Below are positions 45,372-54,098 of a stretch of 64,000 bases of DNA, piece by piece. The notes beneath the pieces were generated by a model. It was given only the letters and a program-made list of their open reading frames with translations, ran no database searches and was not told where the DNA came from. Origin of the DNA: UBA11986 sp963734955 (GTDB lineage Bacteria > Bacteroidota > Ignavibacteria > UBA10030 > UBA6906); NCBI GenBank assembly GCA_963734955.1, contig CAVTJO010000005.1:372001-436000 (forward strand), in the 5' to 3' direction. The number at the start of each line of letters is the position of its first letter. The stretch's first letter is position 1. The translations under genes and the position numbers were made by a program.

Positions 45372-48300
45372 TGACTTCAGCCGAAATACGACAGAGTTTT
45401 CTGGATTTCTTTGCGCAACGGTCCCACCGCATCGTTCCCAGCGCTCCGGTCATCCCGCATGGAGACCCCACGCTTCTGTTCACCAATGCGGGGATGAACC
45501 AATTCAAGGACGTGTTCCTTGGGACGGGAAAGCGTGAGTACGTTCGGGCAGCGGACACGCAGAAATGCATCCGTGTAAGCGGCAAACACAACGATCTCGA
45601 GGAAGTCGGCAGAGATACGTACCACCACACTTTCTTCGAGATGCTTGGCAACTGGTCGTTTGGCGATTACTACAAGAAGGAAGCCATCGAGTGGGCGTGG
45701 GAGTTGTTGACGAATGTGTGGAAACTCGACAAGAAACGTCTTTATGCCACAGTATACGAGACCGACAACGAAGCCGAGAAGTTCTGGAAGAACGTTACCG
45801 ACATTGACCACAGCCATGTTCTTCGATTTGGGAAGAAGGATAATTTCTGGGAAATGGGTGAAACCGGACCATGTGGCCCCTGCTCTGAAATTCACATCGA
45901 CCTGACCCAGGATTTCTCGGGAGGAAACCTGGTCAACACAGGCGATGCGAGGGTGATGGAAATCTGGAACCTCGTCTTCATCCAGAACAACCGGAACGAC
46001 AAGGGTGAGTTGGAGCCCCTCCCAGCCAAACATGTGGACACCGGGATGGGTTTCGAGCGCGTATGCGCCGTGCTGCAAGGAAAGAATTCGAACTACGATA
46101 CCGACGTCTTCATGCCGATTATCAGTCGGATCGCCGAAACAGTGGGAAAACCCTATGGAGGGCAACTGGAGTCTCCTTCTGACATCGCGATGCGGGTCAT
46201 CGCCGACCACATCCGGATGCTGACGTTCTCGATCACTGACGGGGCAATTCCGGGGAATGACGGTCGAGGCTACGTTCTCCGACGCATTCTTCGTCGGGCG
46301 GCACGGTTTGGGAGAAACCTCGGAATGCGTGAGCCGTTCATCTACAAGATCACATCCGCAGTTGTGGACTCGATGGGCAAAGTGTTCCCGGAAATTGTTG
46401 ATAAGCAAACTCACGTAGAGAAAGTGATCAAAGGTGAAGAGGAGGGCTTCAACACAACCCTCGATCGAGGGTTGAAGAGTTCTAGTATTTGCCAACACAG
46501 TACTGTTGGATTTGATAGAACTCACATCGACGTAGCATACGATGTTAAAGACGACGTGGCTACATACCACGACAAACAAAGAAGGAGAATAGCTCGTATT
46601 TCCCGAATGAACATTGAAAAACAAACCGGCAAGATATTGACCATTCGTGGTGAGGATGCGTTCAAGCTTTATGACACCTACGGGTTCCCTCTCGACCTGA
46701 CTCAATTGATGGCCGATGAGAGGGGCGTGAAGGTCGATGTTGGCAGAGTTCACCGAAGTTGATGGAAGAACAGAAGATTCGTTCACGAATGAGTCACAAA
46801 CTAAAATGGATAGCCGGTCAGGGACCTGGCTGGGTTATCCGGGCTGGGGATAATGAAGAATCTACCATGCTTGACGCAGAAAAAGGCCTTGAGGCTGAGC
46901 TTGCCAAGAGAGATTTTATTTATGATGAGTACACTGTAGCCACGAATGTCGCATCGTATCATGCTAGGAACCGAATTAGTCAAACTACCGTCTGGTGAAT
47001 TTGCCGAAGGATGTCGGTGCTTGACTGCACAACATTTTATCGTGAAAGCGGCGGACAAGTTAGCGACACTGGTATTTCAGCACTTCAAAATCCAAACCCT
47101 CAGGTGTTCCTTCGAGGATTCGAGTAGTTGACCTTCGGCGAAGGCGGAATCGAACCGTTCACGTATTGGACAGAGCAACGTCCGACGAACATAGACCCTC
47201 TCGGATCATCTGGGCAGATTAGTTGTCACGGACATCGACATCCCTCGCCGCCTCAACATCCAGCGCAACCACTCAGCCACGCATCTTGTTCATGAAGCGC
47301 TACGCCGCGTTCTCGGCACACACGTTCAGCAGCAAGGTTCTCTCGTGGCACCAGATCGGCTCCGCTTCGACTTCAATCATTTTGAAAAGATCACACCAGA
47401 TCATCTCAAGGCAATTGAGGAGATTGTGAACGCAGAAGATTGCAGATGATGTCAAAGTCTACGCTTTGAACGATCCAAAGGATTGGCTGACGATTGACGA
47501 GGCAAAGAAGCGCTACCCGAACGTGAAGATGTTCTTCGGCGACAAGTATGGAGATCATGTCCGCATTGTGGAGATTGATCCCAAGTTCTCCGTTGAGCTA
47601 TGCGGTGGGACGCACGTGAAGAACACACGGGACATCGGACTCTTCAAGATCATTTCTGAATCCAGTATCGCCAGTGGCGTGCGTCGCATCGAGGCTGTCA
47701 CCGGAGAAGGCGTGCAGCATTACATCGACGAGCAACTCAAGAAGGTCCAGCACGTTGATGACCAACTTGCACGACTCATCGAAGAGAAGGAAATGCTTGA
47801 GCGTGAACTGAACAAGTACTCCGGCAAGACACTGCAAACGGCGAGGCCTTCGCTCGGTCAAATCACACTCCCCTCAAGCCAATCTGAATCATTCGAGCTT
47901 ATCGAGCAAGGACTTACAGATCGGGAACAGGCTGTCGAGCAGGTCTCAAAACAGACTACTGATCTTAAGAAGGAGTTAAGCAAGTACAAAGTCAAAGAAG
48001 CCTCGTCTGGAATTGATTCGCTTGTCGCATTTGGCGACGGCAGTGAACGGCTTCAAAGTTGTATCATCCAAGGTTGACGTAGGCACACTTGATGAGCTGA
48101 AGAGCTCTTGGTGATGCGCTCCGGGCGAAGCTCGGCAGTGGAGTCGGCGTACTCGCAAGCGTGATCGACGAGAAGGTATCGTTCGTTTGCGTCGTCACGG
48201 ATGATCTCATCAAGCAGAAGCATCTGCAGGCAGGGAGGATTGTTGGAGAGATGGCGAAGCAGGTAGGCGGTGGTGGAGGCGGAAAGCCCCATCTTGCAAC

Positions 48301-48382
48301 CGCCGGCGGCAAAGATGTATCCAGATTGGATGAAGCTCTCGGTATGGCTCCATCCATAATCCAATCCATGCTTGGAACGTAG
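45371..48382 (+). pseudogene. alaS: Alanyl-tRNA synthetase, interrupted by at least seven frameshifts
   Basis: Bases 45371-46474 encode a normal AlaRS catalytic domain (GDPTLLFTNAGMNQFKD, MGETGPCGPCSEIHID, NDGRGYVLRRILRRAAR). Then comes a 57-codon foreign-looking stretch (46475-46645), then DAFKLYDTYGFPLDLTQLM. After that the AlaRS frame changes near 46757, 47012, 47125, 47200, 47432, 48045 and 48106. Recognisable pieces are MEEQKIRSR, CTTFYRESGGQVSD, RNHSATHLVHEALRRVLG, SVELCGGTHVKNTRDIGLF, GFKVVSSKVDVGTLDELK and LDEALGMAPSIIQSMLGT, ending at 48382. The pieces cover editing and C-terminal domains in correct order, so the whole gene was once there. Either this stretch is badly sequenced or the gene is dead and another alaS exists. 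Confidence 0.9.
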
Positions 48383-48417
48383 AAACTCACCATCCAGCCC
48401 ACAACTCCGGATTTACC

Positions 48418-49023
48418 ATGGCTCATCTTCCCGTCACCATCCTCGCCCGGCAGGCATACATCCAGGATGAACTCACCGCAAGCGCAGAGACCAAGAAGAA
48501 GATCCTCGAAACCTGCCCCGACAAAATCATCAAGGCGGTCGATATCATCATCGGGGCTCTCAACAACAAGAAGAAACTCCTCTTTTGCGGCAACGGCGGC
48601 AGCGCAGCCGATTCACAACACCTGTCGACGGAATTCGTCATCCGCATGAATCCGACCATCAAGCGCCCGGGGATTGCTTCGATTGCGCTGACGACGGATT
48701 CTTCAATGCTCACCGCCGGGGCAAACGATCTCGGGTACGACAATGTTTTTGCCCGCGCCGTCGAGGCATTGGGAACTAGCGGCGACGTCCTGATCGGCAT
48801 CAGTACAAGCGGCAAATCGGAAAGCGTCAACCGCGCGTTCACTATGGCAAAATCCAAAGGCATGTCAACCATCGCACTCCTCGGCAAGGACGGGGGCACA
48901 TCGAAGGATCTTGTTGATCTTGCGATTGTCGTCCCTTCCAACGATACCCAACGAATCCAGGAAGGCCACATCACCATCGGACACATCATCTGCGGTCTGG
49001 TGGAGCGGGAAATCTACGGCTGA
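48418..49023 (+). CDS. gmhA: SIS-domain phosphoheptose isomerase
   Basis: A 201-residue isomerase that makes D-glycero-manno-heptose 7-phosphate for lipopolysaccharide or S-layer glycans. LLFCGNGGSAADSQHLSTEF, LTTDSSMLTAGANDLGY and GISTSGKSESVNRAF are the phosphosugar loops, and EGHITIGHIICGLVE the C-terminal helix. It is intact right after the broken alaS, and precedes an exopolysaccharide transferase. Confidence 0.92.
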   Translation: MAHLPVTILARQAYIQDELTASAETKKKILETCPDKIIKAVDIIIGALNNKKKLLFCGNGGSAADSQHLSTEFVIRMNPTIKRPGIASIALTTDSSMLTAGANDLGYDNVFARAVEALGTSGDVLIGISTSGKSESVNRAFTMAKSKGMSTIALLGKDGGTSKDLVDLAIVVPSNDTQRIQEGHITIGHIICGLVEREIYG

Positions 49024-49045
49024 CACTATCGACTGATCGGAGATC

Positions 49046-50476
49046 ATGGCAGTCAGTACATCACGGCGTGGCGACTTCCTCATTCCGTTCATCACGGTGG
49101 TGTTCGATGCCATTGCCATCGAGTTCTCCTTTTTCTTTTCCTACTGGCTCAGATTCCAGAGTCTACTCTTCGAATCGTACGGCTTCACCCACGTTGACGC
49201 GCCACCGATACGCGGCTATCTTCTTGGCTCCTTCTTCATTCTCATCGTGTGGCTGCTACTTTTTGAAGCACGCGGCATGTATGGCGCACGAAGGAGCGTT
49301 CCGCTCTCCGACGAGTTAATCAACGTCGTGAAAGTGGTCAGCCTGGGGATGCTCATCGTCATGAGCACCGCGTTTTTCTACCGCGACTTCTCCTATTCGC
49401 GCGTTGTGTTCGGACTTCTTTGGGCAACGGCAATCATCACGATTTCAAGTGGTCGCATGGTGGTCCAGGCAGTGGAGCGCCGACTGTACCGGAAGGGGCG
49501 CAATCTTCAATACGCCATCATCATTGGCAATGACAAACTCGCGAACGAGGTGTACACAAACCTCAATGGGCATCCCTCGTTTGGATTTCACATACTGGGC
49601 TACTTCGCCGACATCCCTGCTCACAAGGAGTACGAGCTCTCCAGGGCGAACCTCCTCGGGTCGATCGGGTATGCGGCACAGTATATCAGAGATGAGCACA
49701 TTGAGCTTGCGTTCATCGCCTTGCGCGCTGAAGACCACCCGGCCATGTTCAGACTTATCAACGAATGCGAAGGTGTGAACATAGAATTCATGATGGTGCC
49801 GGACGTGCTGGAGATAATGACGAGTCAGGTCCAGGTGAAGGAACTTCAAGGCATTCCGTTTCTCCGTATCAAGAGTATTCCCCTCACGTTTTGGGGGCGG
49901 ATCGCCAAGCGATCATTTGATATCGTCGTCTCAGGTATCCTGCTGATTGTCTTTTCGCCACTCTGGCTGATCGTCGGGGTTCTTATCCGTCTGGATTCGA
50001 AGGGGCCGATTCTCTTCAAACAAGAGCGAGTGGGATTGGACGGTCGGGAATTCTTGATGTACAAGTTTCGATCAATGAGAGTCGGCGCTGAGAAATACGA
50101 TGACGAAGCGGGGCTCGGCGTCGCGAACGATCCGCGAAGAACCCGGGTCGGTGCCCTGTTGAGGAGGCTGAGTCTTGATGAGATCCCTCAGATCTATAAT
50201 GTGTTGAAAGGTGATATGAGTCTGGTTGGCCCCCGACCTGAGCGGCTCCGGTACGTCGAGAAGTTCGGCGACGTGGTCCCGAAGTATCTCGACAGGCATC
50301 GCGTGAAAACCGGTGTCACCGGGTGGGCACAGGTCAACGGCCTCCGCGGTGACACTTCAATCGAGGATCGGATCAAATACGATCTCTACTACATTGAGAA
50401 TTGGTCCATTGCCTTCGACATCAAAATTCTCCTCCGCACGTTGAAAGCAGTGTTTATCTCAAAGGAAGTGCATTGA
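49046..50476 (+). CDS. Undecaprenyl-phosphate sugar phosphotransferase (WcaJ/WbaP-like)
   Basis: A 476-residue inner-membrane enzyme that starts a polysaccharide repeat by moving a sugar phosphate to undecaprenyl phosphate. The N-terminal part has four to five membrane helices. A Rossmann-like CoA-binding-type domain follows (YAIIIGNDKLANEVYTNL). The C-terminal catalytic domain has KRSFDIVVSGILL with membrane entry, MYKFRSMRVGAE, and SLDEIPQIYNVLKGDMSLVG. GGAG precedes the ATG. The sugar is unknown. It pairs with gmhA upstream. Confidence 0.92.
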   Translation: MAVSTSRRGDFLIPFITVVFDAIAIEFSFFFSYWLRFQSLLFESYGFTHVDAPPIRGYLLGSFFILIVWLLLFEARGMYGARRSVPLSDELINVVKVVSLGMLIVMSTAFFYRDFSYSRVVFGLLWATAIITISSGRMVVQAVERRLYRKGRNLQYAIIIGNDKLANEVYTNLNGHPSFGFHILGYFADIPAHKEYELSRANLLGSIGYAAQYIRDEHIELAFIALRAEDHPAMFRLINECEGVNIEFMMVPDVLEIMTSQVQVKELQGIPFLRIKSIPLTFWGRIAKRSFDIVVSGILLIVFSPLWLIVGVLIRLDSKGPILFKQERVGLDGREFLMYKFRSMRVGAEKYDDEAGLGVANDPRRTRVGALLRRLSLDEIPQIYNVLKGDMSLVGPRPERLRYVEKFGDVVPKYLDRHRVKTGVTGWAQVNGLRGDTSIEDRIKYDLYYIENWSIAFDIKILLRTLKAVFISKEVH

Positions 50477-50477
50477 C

Positions 50478-50798
50478 ATGGTGGGACTTCTGGTATTCTA
50501 CATCCATGTGCTGGCGCTGGTGACGATGTTCACGAAGCGCTGGCAGGAAGAAGGATGGTCTGAAGCGTTCCTGGTTGTATTCTTCATGGGGCTCATCTTT
50601 TTCGTGGGCTGGTCCATCTCCTCTTTTCTGATGAAACTGGTTCTGGAGAAGGAAGGGTTTGGTGTGCTGGTTGATCGGGATGCGGCATCACTCTTGCTCC
50701 TGACGATAGGTGAGATGATTTTGTATTACTTCTACTTACGTGACGAGAAGAAACCGGCGGGAAGCGCCGAAAAGGAAATCAGCGGAGGCGAAAATTGA
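50478..50798 (+). CDS. Small membrane protein of unknown function
   Basis: A 106-residue protein with about three hydrophobic helices and a charged C-terminus (DEKKPAGSAEKEISGGE). It begins one base after the transferase stop, so it is probably co-expressed and may assist it. No family recognised. Its end overlaps the convergent tonB-like gene by 20 bases. Confidence 0.7.
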   Translation: MVGLLVFYIHVLALVTMFTKRWQEEGWSEAFLVVFFMGLIFFVGWSISSFLMKLVLEKEGFGVLVDRDAASLLLLTIGEMILYYFYLRDEKKPAGSAEKEISGGEN

Positions 50799-51552
50799 AG
50801 GTTACAAGACAGGTCTGATCGCGCTGGGGTGTTGACTTCGTGAGCGGCTCGAACATCCACAGACGGGTCTCGTTCATTGCCGCTTCCTCGAGCTTCGTGT
50901 TCCCTTTCTGTATCGGACGCAGCGACTTCACTCTCCCGTCCGGGAGGACAACGATTTCAATCTTTATCAGGGCTTCTACCTTCACGCCGGCCGGATACTC
51001 AGGAAGTGCACCACTGAGCTTCTTGCGTGTACCGCCGTCGCTCCATTGCATCGACATCGAAACGTTTTTCCCCACGCCGCTCCCCGCACCCGCCATTGCG
51101 TCTCCATCAGTCACATTGCCGGAGCCCTCTCCAAGGCCGGGTACGATGGGTCTCTCCTTCTGACCGATCCCCAATCCAACCCCGCGTTCTTTTCTTCCGG
51201 GTGAGTTCTCGGTGATATGCCCGGATATTCTTGTAGGTGGTTCATCTGCCCTGATTTTTGTCGATGGGGGGACATGAACCACTTCCTCCCCCGCAGCAAA
51301 CCTCCGCCTGGGAAGATCTATTGACTTGCTCGTCGCAACCAGAGGATTGCTCATTGCCCCGCTTGATCCCTTCCACGATGGAGGAACCGGTGTGATGATC
51401 GAGGTTTGCCCCGGATTTGCCAGACTCACCTCGATGTACTCCGGCTCGGATGCGGAGAGATCCAACTTCCAGAGAAAAAGGACCAGCGCCACAAGGAGAT
51501 GGAAGATAATGGTTCCCAGCCATCCCCTCACATTCTCGCTCTGCAAACTCAT
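50779..51552 (-). CDS. TonB/TolA-like energy transducer
   Basis: A 257-residue protein with one N-terminal membrane helix (about residues 11-27) with the conserved histidine position (GTIIFHLLVALVLFLW), a proline/glycine linker and a C-terminal TonB domain (GALPEYPAGVKVEALIKIEI and RLWMFEPL). It would pass energy from ExbB-ExbD to outer-membrane partners. It is last in the seven-gene operon, 10 bases after exbD. Confidence 0.87.
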   Translation of the reverse strand: MSLQSENVRGWLGTIIFHLLVALVLFLWKLDLSASEPEYIEVSLANPGQTSIITPVPPSWKGSSGAMSNPLVATSKSIDLPRRRFAAGEEVVHVPPSTKIRADEPPTRISGHITENSPGRKERGVGLGIGQKERPIVPGLGEGSGNVTDGDAMAGAGSGVGKNVSMSMQWSDGGTRKKLSGALPEYPAGVKVEALIKIEIVVLPDGRVKSLRPIQKGNTKLEEAAMNETRLWMFEPLTKSTPQRDQTCLVTFNFRLR

Positions 51553-51562
51553 GAGGTCCCGA

Positions 51563-51970
51563 CTATTGAGAGTTCACTGGATTGGTGGCAATCATGAAGC
51601 GGCTTGCCCCGGCTCCCTTTGCGATATCAATCACCTGAACCGTGCTCTGCAATGTAACCGCTTTGTCTGCGCGAATCACCACCACACGATCCTTCCCCTT
51701 CCTTATCGCCTGCGCAACCTTCTGGCCGAGGTTATCGAGTGTCACCCGTTCAGCGTTGAGAAACAGTTGCCCCTTTTCCGTCAGGGTAATGGAGATGTTC
51801 ATCTCATCCGGCGTTTCACGAGTTTCGGCTTTCGGAAGCTGAACCTTGATGCCGGGTTGAGCCACAAACGAGGAACTCAGCAGAAAGAAAATCAGCAGCA
51901 ACATGACGATATCAGTCAGCGATGATACACTGAAATTCGTCAACAGCTTGTTCTCTTGATGGAGCCGCAT
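51563..51970 (-). CDS. exbD: ExbD/TolR-like proton-channel subunit
   Basis: A 135-residue protein with one membrane helix carrying the conserved aspartate (VSSLTDIVMLLLIFFLLSSS) and a periplasmic ExbD/TolR domain (VVIRADKAVTLQSTVQVIDI). Start choice is uncertain: the ATG at 51970 gives MRLHQENKLL and no overlap, while in-frame ATGs at 52003 and 52006 would overlap exbB by about 30 bases. Works with ExbB and TonB. Confidence 0.87.
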   Translation of the reverse strand: MRLHQENKLLTNFSVSSLTDIVMLLLIFFLLSSSFVAQPGIKVQLPKAETRETPDEMNISITLTEKGQLFLNAERVTLDNLGQKVAQAIRKGKDRVVVIRADKAVTLQSTVQVIDIAKGAGASRFMIATNPVNSQ

Positions 51971-51977
51971 CGCACGC

Positions 51978-52703
51978 CTATCCCTTCTTCCGGAAATACG
52001 CATCATCTTCAAACACAAGTGTCGTCACCGGTTTTGAAGAATGAGGAGCCGGACTGGGTTCATCTTGAACCTTTAGTGGCAGTTCGCGAACGTGCCTTTG
52101 CTGCAGGAGATCCAGAAACTCGGTGGTTGCAACTTCCATTTCATTCACGAATCGCGCAACGCGGGTAACAAAGTAGTTGTACAGTGCATAGGCAATAATG
52201 CCCACAATCAGTCCAAAGACCGTCGTAATAAGAGCCTCCCAGATCCCACCCGCAAGATCGCTCGGGTTCACGACCCCTCCAAGAGTTTCGATCCTCCGGA
52301 AGGCGTTGACCATTCCTGTCACCGTTCCAAGAAACCCAAGCATGGGAGCAATTCCAGCAATGCTTGCAAGAAACGAAAGACGCTTTTCGAGATGGTACAC
52401 CTCCTCTTTTCCGGCATCCTCAACGGCTTCACGCACCTGCCGGTCTCCAAGATCATGCTTCACAATTCCACGACGGACGATGTTCGCGATAGGCGCATCC
52501 TTCTGAGAACAGAACGCCAACACCGCATTGACCTCCCCTTTCTGGAAGATGCTCCGCAACTTCATCATGAACTGTCCGACATCGATCTGCGCCGTGCGCA
52601 GAACAAGCATTCGTTCGATGGCAATGTAGACCATGGCAACCGAGCACAGCAGAATCGGGTACATGATCACGCCGCCCTTGAAGTACATATCCAGAAGATT
52701 CAT
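51978..52703 (-). CDS. exbB: ExbB/TolQ/MotA-type proton channel
   Basis: A 241-residue inner-membrane protein with three helices (about residues 11-31, 117-140 and 158-180). The MotA/TolQ/ExbB core is LSFLASIAGIAPMLGFLGTV, followed by GGIWEALITTVFGLIVGI. GGAGGAGAG precedes the ATG. It forms the motor with ExbD. A cytoplasmic C-terminal tail of about 35 residues is longer than in E. coli ExbB. Confidence 0.9.
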   Translation of the reverse strand: MNLLDMYFKGGVIMYPILLCSVAMVYIAIERMLVLRTAQIDVGQFMMKLRSIFQKGEVNAVLAFCSQKDAPIANIVRRGIVKHDLGDRQVREAVEDAGKEEVYHLEKRLSFLASIAGIAPMLGFLGTVTGMVNAFRRIETLGGVVNPSDLAGGIWEALITTVFGLIVGIIAYALYNYFVTRVARFVNEMEVATTEFLDLLQQRHVRELPLKVQDEPSPAPHSSKPVTTLVFEDDAYFRKKG

Positions 52704-52736
52704 CTCTCCTCCTCTACAGATTTCACATACTGCATA

Positions 52737-53810
52737 TTATCTCCCTACTCGCGCAACCCAAATGCCGTTTTCGAGCATCGGCTGAATTTGTATGGCTGCT
52801 GCAGCTGCCTCCTTCTCCGTCGCGTAGTGGCCAACGCGAACCCGATACCAATTTTCTCCCGCAACTGTCGCATCCTGAACATAGGCGTCAAGCCCTCCGG
52901 ACGTCAGACGTTGTACCTCTTCGTTGGCTTTCGAAGCAGTTGTCCACGAGGATACCTGTATGGTATACTTTCCTCCGGTTGAAGATGGAGGGATGGATTT
53001 GGGTTTTTCGGCCTTGAGTGGCTTTGCCGGCGTTGGCGTAGGAGTTGGAGTGACCTCTTCAGGCGCGGGTGGTTTCTCTGTAGCGACGGGTGGCTGCGTC
53101 ACGGCGGGTTCAGGAACAGTCTGAACAACGGCAGGTGTCTTCTTTCCCCAGAGGTGGATAACACCGAAGTAGTTTAGTGCAAAGGTGAGTGCTCCCAGAA
53201 CGATTACTGCAATCAGTATCTGAAGCACGGGAGACAACCCACCACCTTCCGCCGTTGCGGATTCGTGCAGTGTGGGTGGTGGTGCGATTTGTTCTTCCTC
53301 TTCCGCCGGTGTGAGTCCAGGCTCCGTCCCCTCGTCTTTGAGGTTGAGCTTTGGCATGAGTCGTTTCTCCTTGATTGGTTTTACGCCTTTTGATGCGGCG
53401 AGACTTTTCTCATATTCTTCAATCGTAACATCGCGGTGCACATCAACAAGAACTTCCTTTCCGAGATTATCAACAATAACCCCGGGGCCGGGTTCCCTGC
53501 CCGTGTACTCCTCTTCACCGAGCGCCGGAATCAATTCATACCTGCCGAGAACAAGGTACTTGATTTCGCGGTACCGTTCATTCACCTTTTCAGCAAGCTC
53601 CTTCTCCACCTCAAAATATGGCATCTTCCTTGCCCGCTTTACACCAACAACCCGCGTTCCGAAGGTTCCAAAACTCGGAATCTCAACCCGCTGACCTTTC
53701 TGCAGGGCAGAAAGCAGATACACATAGAATAAATGCGACACCGTCCCGACACTTGTTTCATCCGCCACTCCGCGATCCACACACTTCTTGAGCAGATCTT
53801 CGCGGTTCAT
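52737..53810 (-). CDS. HU-like domain - TM - SPOR domain protein
   Basis: A 357-residue inner-membrane protein. Residues 1-70 form an HU/IHF-like domain (VEIPSFGTFGTRVVGVKRAR), of the kind called HU-CCDC81. Residues about 80-190 are an acidic cytoplasmic linker. A membrane helix lies at 194-217. A proline/threonine-rich periplasmic linker (225-278) leads to a SPOR domain (281-357, YTIQVSSWTTASKANEEVQR, WYRVRVGHYATEKEA). SPOR domains bind denuded septal glycan; HU domains bind DNA. It overlaps the upstream HU gene as ATGA and precedes exbB by 33 bases. Confidence 0.88.
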   Translation of the reverse strand: MNREDLLKKCVDRGVADETSVGTVSHLFYVYLLSALQKGQRVEIPSFGTFGTRVVGVKRARKMPYFEVEKELAEKVNERYREIKYLVLGRYELIPALGEEEYTGREPGPGVIVDNLGKEVLVDVHRDVTIEEYEKSLAASKGVKPIKEKRLMPKLNLKDEGTEPGLTPAEEEEQIAPPPTLHESATAEGGGLSPVLQILIAVIVLGALTFALNYFGVIHLWGKKTPAVVQTVPEPAVTQPPVATEKPPAPEEVTPTPTPTPAKPLKAEKPKSIPPSSTGGKYTIQVSSWTTASKANEEVQRLTSGGLDAYVQDATVAGENWYRVRVGHYATEKEAAAAAIQIQPMLENGIWVARVGR

Positions 53811-54088
53811 GAGGGTTTATTACTCCATTCTATGAGTTCACGTGATGGTGAAAACGAAAGATAGTCTTTGGGGGGAATGAGGAATATCTCCTTCGTCTCC
53901 GTGTTGATGGCCTTTCTCCCCGGACGGTGTTCAATCAGGAACTCGCCGATCGAATCGAGATCCAGTTCACCTTGCGAGAGAATTTCCTCCGACCACACCT
54001 CTGCAAATGTGTTGATGACGTCCCGGACGGTCTGTTTTGAAATTCCCGCCCGTTCGGAAATCATATTGATAAGTTCTTCCTGACTCAT
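53807..54088 (-). CDS. HU/IHF family protein
   Basis: A 93-residue DNA-bending-type protein. The helical N-terminus (EELINMISERAGISKQTVRD) and beta-arm region (LDLDSIGEFLIEHRPGRKAI) fit the HU/IHF family, but the arm is unusual and the C-terminal YLSFSPSRELIEW ends in a variant of the standard sequence. It is the immediate partner of the HU-SPOR gene (ATGA overlap) and may dimerise with its HU domain. Confidence 0.88.
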   Translation of the reverse strand: MSQEELINMISERAGISKQTVRDVINTFAEVWSEEILSQGELDLDSIGEFLIEHRPGRKAINTETKEIFLIPPKDYLSFSPSRELIEWSNKPS

Positions 54089-54098
54089 ACGTCCTCTT

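Noticed and set aside
46475..46645. An intein or group I/II intron inside alaS
   Set aside because: The stretch is far too short, and no splice-junction residues or intron core are visible.
45377..46786. A 469-codon minus-strand open frame opposite alaS
   Set aside because: It mirrors the AlaRS catalytic domain, whose motifs are unmistakable on the plus strand; the minus product has no family pattern or ribosome site.
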